A DNA stretch of 12,033 nt from Novosphingobium sp. GTDB taxonomy: Bacteria; Pseudomonadota; Alphaproteobacteria; Sphingomonadales; Sphingomonadaceae. Positions 8,540 to 12,033 of the stretch are shown here, piece by piece (positions within the stretch are counted from its first letter, which is position 1; every line of letters starts with the position of its first letter). A model generated the notes under the pieces. The model was not told where the DNA came from, searched no databases, and saw nothing but the letters and a program-made list of their open reading frames with translations. Location of the stretch: NCBI GenBank assembly GCA_030830245.1, contig JAURNJ010000150.1:1-12033 (forward strand), read 5' to 3'. The translations under genes and the position numbers were made by a program.

Positions 8540-10480
8540 ATGAGAGTGAGGACGATCCCGATCGCGCTTCTGGCCCTGGCCGTTGCGATGCCATTGCAGG
8601 CCCAGGGCAGTGGAGCGGTCCAGGCACCGCTTGCCGCCATGCCCATTCCGCCCGCTGCCGATACGCCATGGCCCGGCGGCCCGATGACGCTTGCAATCGA
8701 CGCCAGCGACGTTGCGCGCGGCATCTACCGTGTGACGCAGACCATCCCCGTCGCGCCCGGTAGCCGCCGCCTGACCCTGCTCTATCCGCAGTGGCTGCCC
8801 GGCAACCATGCCCCGCGCGGACCTGTCGCCGAATTGGCGGGGATCGAATTCCGCGCCAACGGCCAGCCACTGCGCTGGGAGCGGGACCGGCTCGACATGC
8901 ACGCCTTCCATCTCGATCTGCCCGGCAACGGCGCGCCGGTCGTCGCGCGTTTCGTCCACACGTCGCCCCTGCAACTCGGCGAAGGGCGCGTGACGATGAC
9001 GCAGGAGATGCTCAACCTGCAGTGGGAGAAGATGAGCCTCTATCCCGCGGGGCATCGGGTGTCTCGCATTGCCGTTACACCCTCGGTGACGCTTCCGGCC
9101 GGGTGGCAGGCGGCGAGCGCGCTTCCCGGCCGCGCGCGCAATGGCGACACAGTCAGCTGGCCGAGCACCGACTATGCGACGCTGGTCGATTCGCCGGTCA
9201 TGTCGGGGATGTTCTTTCGCCAGTACCCGCTGAGCAATGCCGTCGGGGTTAGCGCGGTTGCCGACGCTCCGTCGCTGCTCAACCTGCGCGAGAGCGACCG
9301 GGCGGCGCTGGCGAGGCTGGTGGATGAGGCGCAGCTGACTTTCGGACCGCCGCCGTTCGACCGCTACGAATTTCTCGTCGCGCTCACCGCCCGGCTCGGC
9401 AACATCGGCCTCGAACATGCGCGCTCGAGCGAGATTGCGCTCGAACAGCGCAGCTTCATCGATTGGGACGCGATGGGGTGGGACCACAACACCTTCGCCC
9501 ACGAGCTGGCCCATGCCTGGAACGGCAAGTATCGCCGCCCCATGCGCATGACCACGCCGGACTATCGCACTCCGTTGCAGGGCGATCTCCTGTGGGTCTA
9601 CGAGGGCCAGACGCATTTCTGGGGCTGGGTGCTCTCGGCCCGCTCGGGCGTGCAATCCAAGGACGTTGTCCTTGGCATGATGGCCCAGGCCGCCGGGCAA
9701 TTCGAAGCGGCAACGCCGGGGAGGCAATGGCGCTCGGTTGCGGATACCACGCGCGATCCCGTGCTCGCCGCGCGCAAGCCCAAGCCCTATACGTCGCTGG
9801 CACGAAGCGAGGACTATTACCGCGAGGGTGCGCTGGTCTGGCTGGAGGCCGACCAGGTGATCCAGCAAGGGACTGGCGGGGCAAGGGGGCTCGACGATTT
9901 CGCGAGGAACTTTTTTGCCCGCTCGGCATTGCACCCCTCTGTCCACCCGTACGAGCGCAACGATGTGATCGCTGCGCTGAATGCGGTCTACGCGCATGAC
10001 TGGGACACATTCTTCCGCGAACGCATCGACGGGGAGGGTCGTCCCGCTCCGGTTGCTGGCATTGAGATGGCCGGATACCGGCTGGTCTGGAAGAACCGGC
10101 CCAATCCCTATGAGGCCGGTCGGATGGATCACCACCGCCAGCTGGACCTTTCCTATTCGCTTGGCCTTACCGTCGATCCCGACGGCGATGTCTCGGACCC
10201 GATCTGGGACGGTCCGGCGTTTCGCGCGGGGATCGTTACCGGCATGGAAATTGTCGCGGTCGATACGCTCGCCTTCTCCATGGACGGGCTGAAACTGGCG
10301 CTCGAACGCGCAAAACAGGACAAGCGCCCGATCCAGCTGCTGGTGCGGCGGGGCAATCGCTATTCGACCGTTCCGGTGCCCTATTTCGAGGGCCTGCGTT
10401 GGCCATGGATCGAACCCGCTGAGCCGGGGCGCGAGGCAGCGCTCGACCGGTTGCTTGCCTCGCGCTCGGCCAGGCCCTAG
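8540..10480 (+). CDS. exported M61 family metallopeptidase with C-terminal PDZ domain
   Basis: M61 (glycyl aminopeptidase-like) zinc peptidase of 646 residues. An N-terminal signal peptide (RVR, then hydrophobic residues to about 17, cleavage near QAQ at 22) sends it to the periplasm or outside. An N-terminal beta domain (about 45-210) precedes the thermolysin-like catalytic part. That part has the family GLEH segment near 290, the zinc motif HELAH (321-325) followed by WNGKYRRP, and the probable third ligand E355 in WVYEGQT. A PDZ domain lies at about 540-615 ([11 protein letters not shown], then [17 protein letters not shown]). All expected zinc residues are present. Close relatives are common in sphingomonads, but the natural substrate is not known. 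The start is the ATG at 8540, with only a weak ribosome site. ppa starts nine bases after its stop, so they are probably cotranscribed. Confidence 0.9.
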   Translation: MRVRTIPIALLALAVAMPLQAQGSGAVQAPLAAMPIPPAADTPWPGGPMTLAIDASDVARGIYRVTQTIPVAPGSRRLTLLYPQWLPGNHAPRGPVAELAGIEFRANGQPLRWERDRLDMHAFHLDLPGNGAPVVARFVHTSPLQLGEGRVTMTQEMLNLQWEKMSLYPAGHRVSRIAVTPSVTLPAGWQAASALPGRARNGDTVSWPSTDYATLVDSPVMSGMFFRQYPLSNAVGVSAVADAPSLLNLRESDRAALARLVDEAQLTFGPPPFDRYEFLVALTARLGNIGLEHARSSEIALEQRSFIDWDAMGWDHNTFAHELAHAWNGKYRRPMRMTTPDYRTPLQGDLLWVYEGQTHFWGWVLSARSGVQSKDVVLGMMAQAAGQFEAATPGRQWRSVADTTRDPVLAARKPKPYTSLARSEDYYREGALVWLEADQVIQQGTGGARGLDDFARNFFARSALHPSVHPYERNDVIAALNAVYAHDWDTFFRERIDGEGRPAPVAGIEMAGYRLVWKNRPNPYEAGRMDHHRQLDLSYSLGLTVDPDGDVSDPIWDGPAFRAGIVTGMEIVAVDTLAFSMDGLKLALERAKQDKRPIQLLVRRGNRYSTVPVPYFEGLRWPWIEPAEPGREAALDRLLASRSARP

Positions 10481-10489
10481 AGGCGCGCC

Positions 10490-11023
10490 ATGCGTATCGA
10501 CCTCATCCCTGCGGGCGACAATCCGCCCGAAAAGCTTAATGTCATCATCGAAGTACCCATTGGCGGCGAGCCGGTGAAGTACGAGTTCGACAAGGCTTCG
10601 GGGGCGCTGTTCGTCGATCGCATCCTGCACACGCCGATGCGCTATCCAGCCAATTACGGCTTCGTTCCGCATACCCTTGGCGAGGATGGCGATCCCTTGG
10701 ACGCCCTCGTGATAACCCGCTCACCGATCATTCCCGGTGCAGTGATAAAGGTGCGCCCCGTCGGCGTGCTGTTGATGGAAGACGACAAGGGCGGCGACGA
10801 AAAGCTCATCACCGTGCCGGTCGACACCACGTTCCCCTATTACAGCGAGGTCGCCGGCCACGAGGACTTGCCGGCTATCGTCACCGAGCAGATCGAGCAC
10901 TTCTTCAAGCACTACAAGGATCTTGAGCCGGGCAAATGGGCCAAGCTCAACGGCTGGGGCGATGCGCAGGTTGCCAAGCGGCTGATCGTGGAAGCAATCG
11001 AGCGGGCGGCGAAGCCCGCCTGA
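10490..11023 (+). CDS. ppa: inorganic pyrophosphatase (family I)
   Basis: Soluble Mg-dependent pyrophosphatase (EC 3.6.1.1), which hydrolyses the pyrophosphate made by biosynthetic reactions such as aminoacylation and SAM synthesis. At 177 residues it matches the bacterial hexameric type. The signature EDGDPLDAL supplies D66, D68 and D71, and DDKGGDEK supplies D98, D103 and K105, matching E. coli D65/D67/D70 and D97/D102/K104. The ATG at 10490 has AGG about nine bases upstream, just after the M61 stop. Its stop lies four bases from the converging pmbA stop. A 6-bp stem (11002-11007 with 11014-11019) sits in its last codons, but no T-run follows. Intact. Confidence 0.98.
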   Translation: MRIDLIPAGDNPPEKLNVIIEVPIGGEPVKYEFDKASGALFVDRILHTPMRYPANYGFVPHTLGEDGDPLDALVITRSPIIPGAVIKVRPVGVLLMEDDKGGDEKLITVPVDTTFPYYSEVAGHEDLPAIVTEQIEHFFKHYKDLEPGKWAKLNGWGDAQVAKRLIVEAIERAAKPA

Positions 11024-11027
11024 AGGA

Positions 11028-11840
11028 TCAATCTCCGGCCACGCTCATCCGGTCTATCCGGACCGTTGGCGCATCGATGCCCCGATAGGTTTCCAGATCA
11101 TTTCCTGCCTTGAGCTGCGCGAACATGTCGATCAGGTTTCCGGCAACGGTGAATTCGGCAATTGGCCCGGCGAGTTCGCCGTTTTCGATAAGTAAGCCCG
11201 ATGCGCCGCGGCTGTAGTCGCCCGTTACGGCATTGACCCCCATGCCGATCAGTTCGGTGAGATAGACGCCGTGCGGGATGTCGGCGATCAGCTCGGCGGG
11301 CGAGGCAGTGCCCGCCGCAAGCACGGCGTTTCCGACCGTGACCCCCGGTGCGCCGCCACCGCGCGAGGCATGGCCGGTCGGGGCAAGGCCGAGCTGGCGC
11401 GCCGAGGCGCTTTCCATCAACCAGCCGCAGACGCATCCGTTTTCGACCAGTTTGCGGGGCGTGGTGGCGAGGCCTTCTCCGTCGAACGGGCGCGAGCGCA
11501 AGCCGCGCGGGCGCAGCGGATTTTCTTCGATAACCAGCGAGGGATCGAACAGTGTGTCGCCGAGCCGATCGACCAGAAAGCTCGCTCGCCGGGCAATGGT
11601 GGGGCCTGACATCGCCGAGACAATATGGCCGATCAACGTTCCGGCAACGCGCGGATCGAACACGACCGGCATCTGGCCGGACTTGACCCGCGCAGGATGA
11701 ACCCGTGCCACCGTGCGCGCTCCGGCCAGTGCACCGATCTCGCCGGGCGACGGCAAGTCGGCAAGGTGGCGCGCCTGTCGCCAGCAATGGTCGCGTTGCT
11801 TGTCGGCACCTTCGCCCGCGACCACCGTAGCGCCGATCAT
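11028..11840 (-). pseudogene. pmbA: PmbA/TldE-type TldD/PmbA family protein, 5'-truncated
   Basis: PmbA (TldE) partners TldD in a cytoplasmic heterodimeric protease that processes small peptides (microcin B17, CcdA in E. coli). The 270 residues from ATG 11840 match the C-terminal two thirds of the roughly 450-residue family: [58 protein letters not shown] and VTGDYSRGASG. No HExxxH is seen, as expected for PmbA rather than TldD. Family-like sequence may continue upstream to about 11876 (HGFA, AGSSRM). Beyond that the open minus frame has no PmbA character and is the antisense of a leucine dehydrogenase gene, so roughly 160 N-terminal residues are missing. It converges on ppa with a 4-base gap. 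Whether the loss is real or an assembly join cannot be told from here. Confidence 0.87.
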
Positions 11841-11858
11841 TCGGCTGGACCCGGCCTG

Positions 11859-12033
11859 GGCGGCGGCAAAGCCGTGATCATCGGCGATCCGCGCAAAGAC
11901 AAATCGGAAGCCCTGTTCCGCGCCTTCGGCCGCTTCATCGATACGCTCAACGGCCGTTACATCACGGCTGAAGATGTCGGCATCGATGTCAATGACATGG
12001 AGTTCATCTTTCAGGAAACCGAGAACGTGGTCG
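11859..12033 (+). pseudogene. leucine dehydrogenase (Glu/Leu/Phe/Val dehydrogenase) fragment, 5'-truncated and cut by the window end
   Basis: The plus frame reads [11 protein letters not shown], then [11 protein letters not shown], then [11 protein letters not shown] and FQETENVV. This is the conserved interior of leucine-dehydrogenase-type enzymes (EC 1.4.1.9: NAD-dependent deamination of branched-chain amino acids). The K of GGGK (11868-11870) corresponds to the catalytic lysine, K80 in Bacillus enzymes. The first ~75 residues, including the substrate-binding lysine near 68, are absent: the upstream sequence is pmbA coding on the other strand. The frame is open back to an ATG at 11787, so a hybrid start with unrelated residues is possible. 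GC falls here (85 of 153 bases from 11881 on, about 56%, against 39 of 60 in pmbA at 11401-11460). The 3' part lies outside the window. Confidence 0.8.

Noticed and set aside
8455..8724. N-terminal extension of HisRS by 90 residues
   Set aside because: The extension overlaps the divergent M61 start and is not HisRS-like, whereas ATG 8454 gives the normal family N-terminus.
8369..10672. 767-codon minus-strand open frame opposite the M61 peptidase
   Set aside because: It lies antisense to a gene with clear signal peptide, HELAH and PDZ features. It also runs into ppa and hisS, and its product is rich in Arg, His and Pro with no recognisable domain. This is typical of shadow frames in GC-rich DNA.
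11002..11019. GCGGGC/GCCCGC stem-loop at the end of ppa as a bidirectional terminator
   Set aside because: The stem is real, but it lies inside the coding sequence and no T-run follows on either strand, so termination is not supported.
11841..12033. Continuation of the minus-strand PmbA frame to the window end as its real N-terminus
   Set aside because: The frame is open, but beyond about 11876 its translation has no PmbA character, while the plus strand reads a strongly conserved leucine dehydrogenase core.

Overview
This window looks like chromosomal housekeeping DNA from a GC-rich alphaproteobacterium, most likely Sphingomonadales (Erythrobacter/Novosphingobium-like). The basis is the gene order hisS-prfA-prmC-DUF4167, the DUF4167 family itself, the style of the M61 peptidase, and overall resemblance of the proteins. 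The assignment comes from recognition only; no search was run.

Layout. From 35 to 8454 all genes are on the minus strand, so transcription runs right to left: hisS, prfA, prmC, a DUF4167 protein, lnt, metK, hom. hisS/prfA and prfA/prmC overlap by 4 and 8 bases, a tightly coupled translation module (HisRS, release factor 1, and the methylase that modifies release factors). A 231-base gap (5083-5313) precedes the DUF4167 gene, which probably starts at a TTG with a clear Shine-Dalgarno. lnt (lipoprotein N-acylation) follows, then a 67-base gap holding a near-perfect AT-rich palindrome in front of metK (S-adenosylmethionine synthesis), then hom (homoserine to Thr/Met). metK and hom sit at adjacent steps of methionine/SAM metabolism. 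From 8540 two plus-strand genes diverge from hisS: an exported M61 metallopeptidase and, 9 bases on, ppa. ppa converges with pmbA on the minus strand at 11028.

Two reading frames are damaged. hom is split by what looks like one missing base near 972-973. At the right edge, pmbA loses its N-terminal part near 11840-11876, and the sequence passes directly into the interior of a leucine-dehydrogenase-type gene on the plus strand that lacks its own first ~75 residues. That head-to-head joint of two decapitated genes, with a local fall in GC, is the most unusual thing here. It could be a real rearrangement or an assembly chimera; together with the hom indel, draft-quality sequence must be considered. 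I found no tRNA, rRNA, CRISPR array, insertion sequence or clear new defence or biosynthetic system. There is no stretch over 300 bases without a gene.
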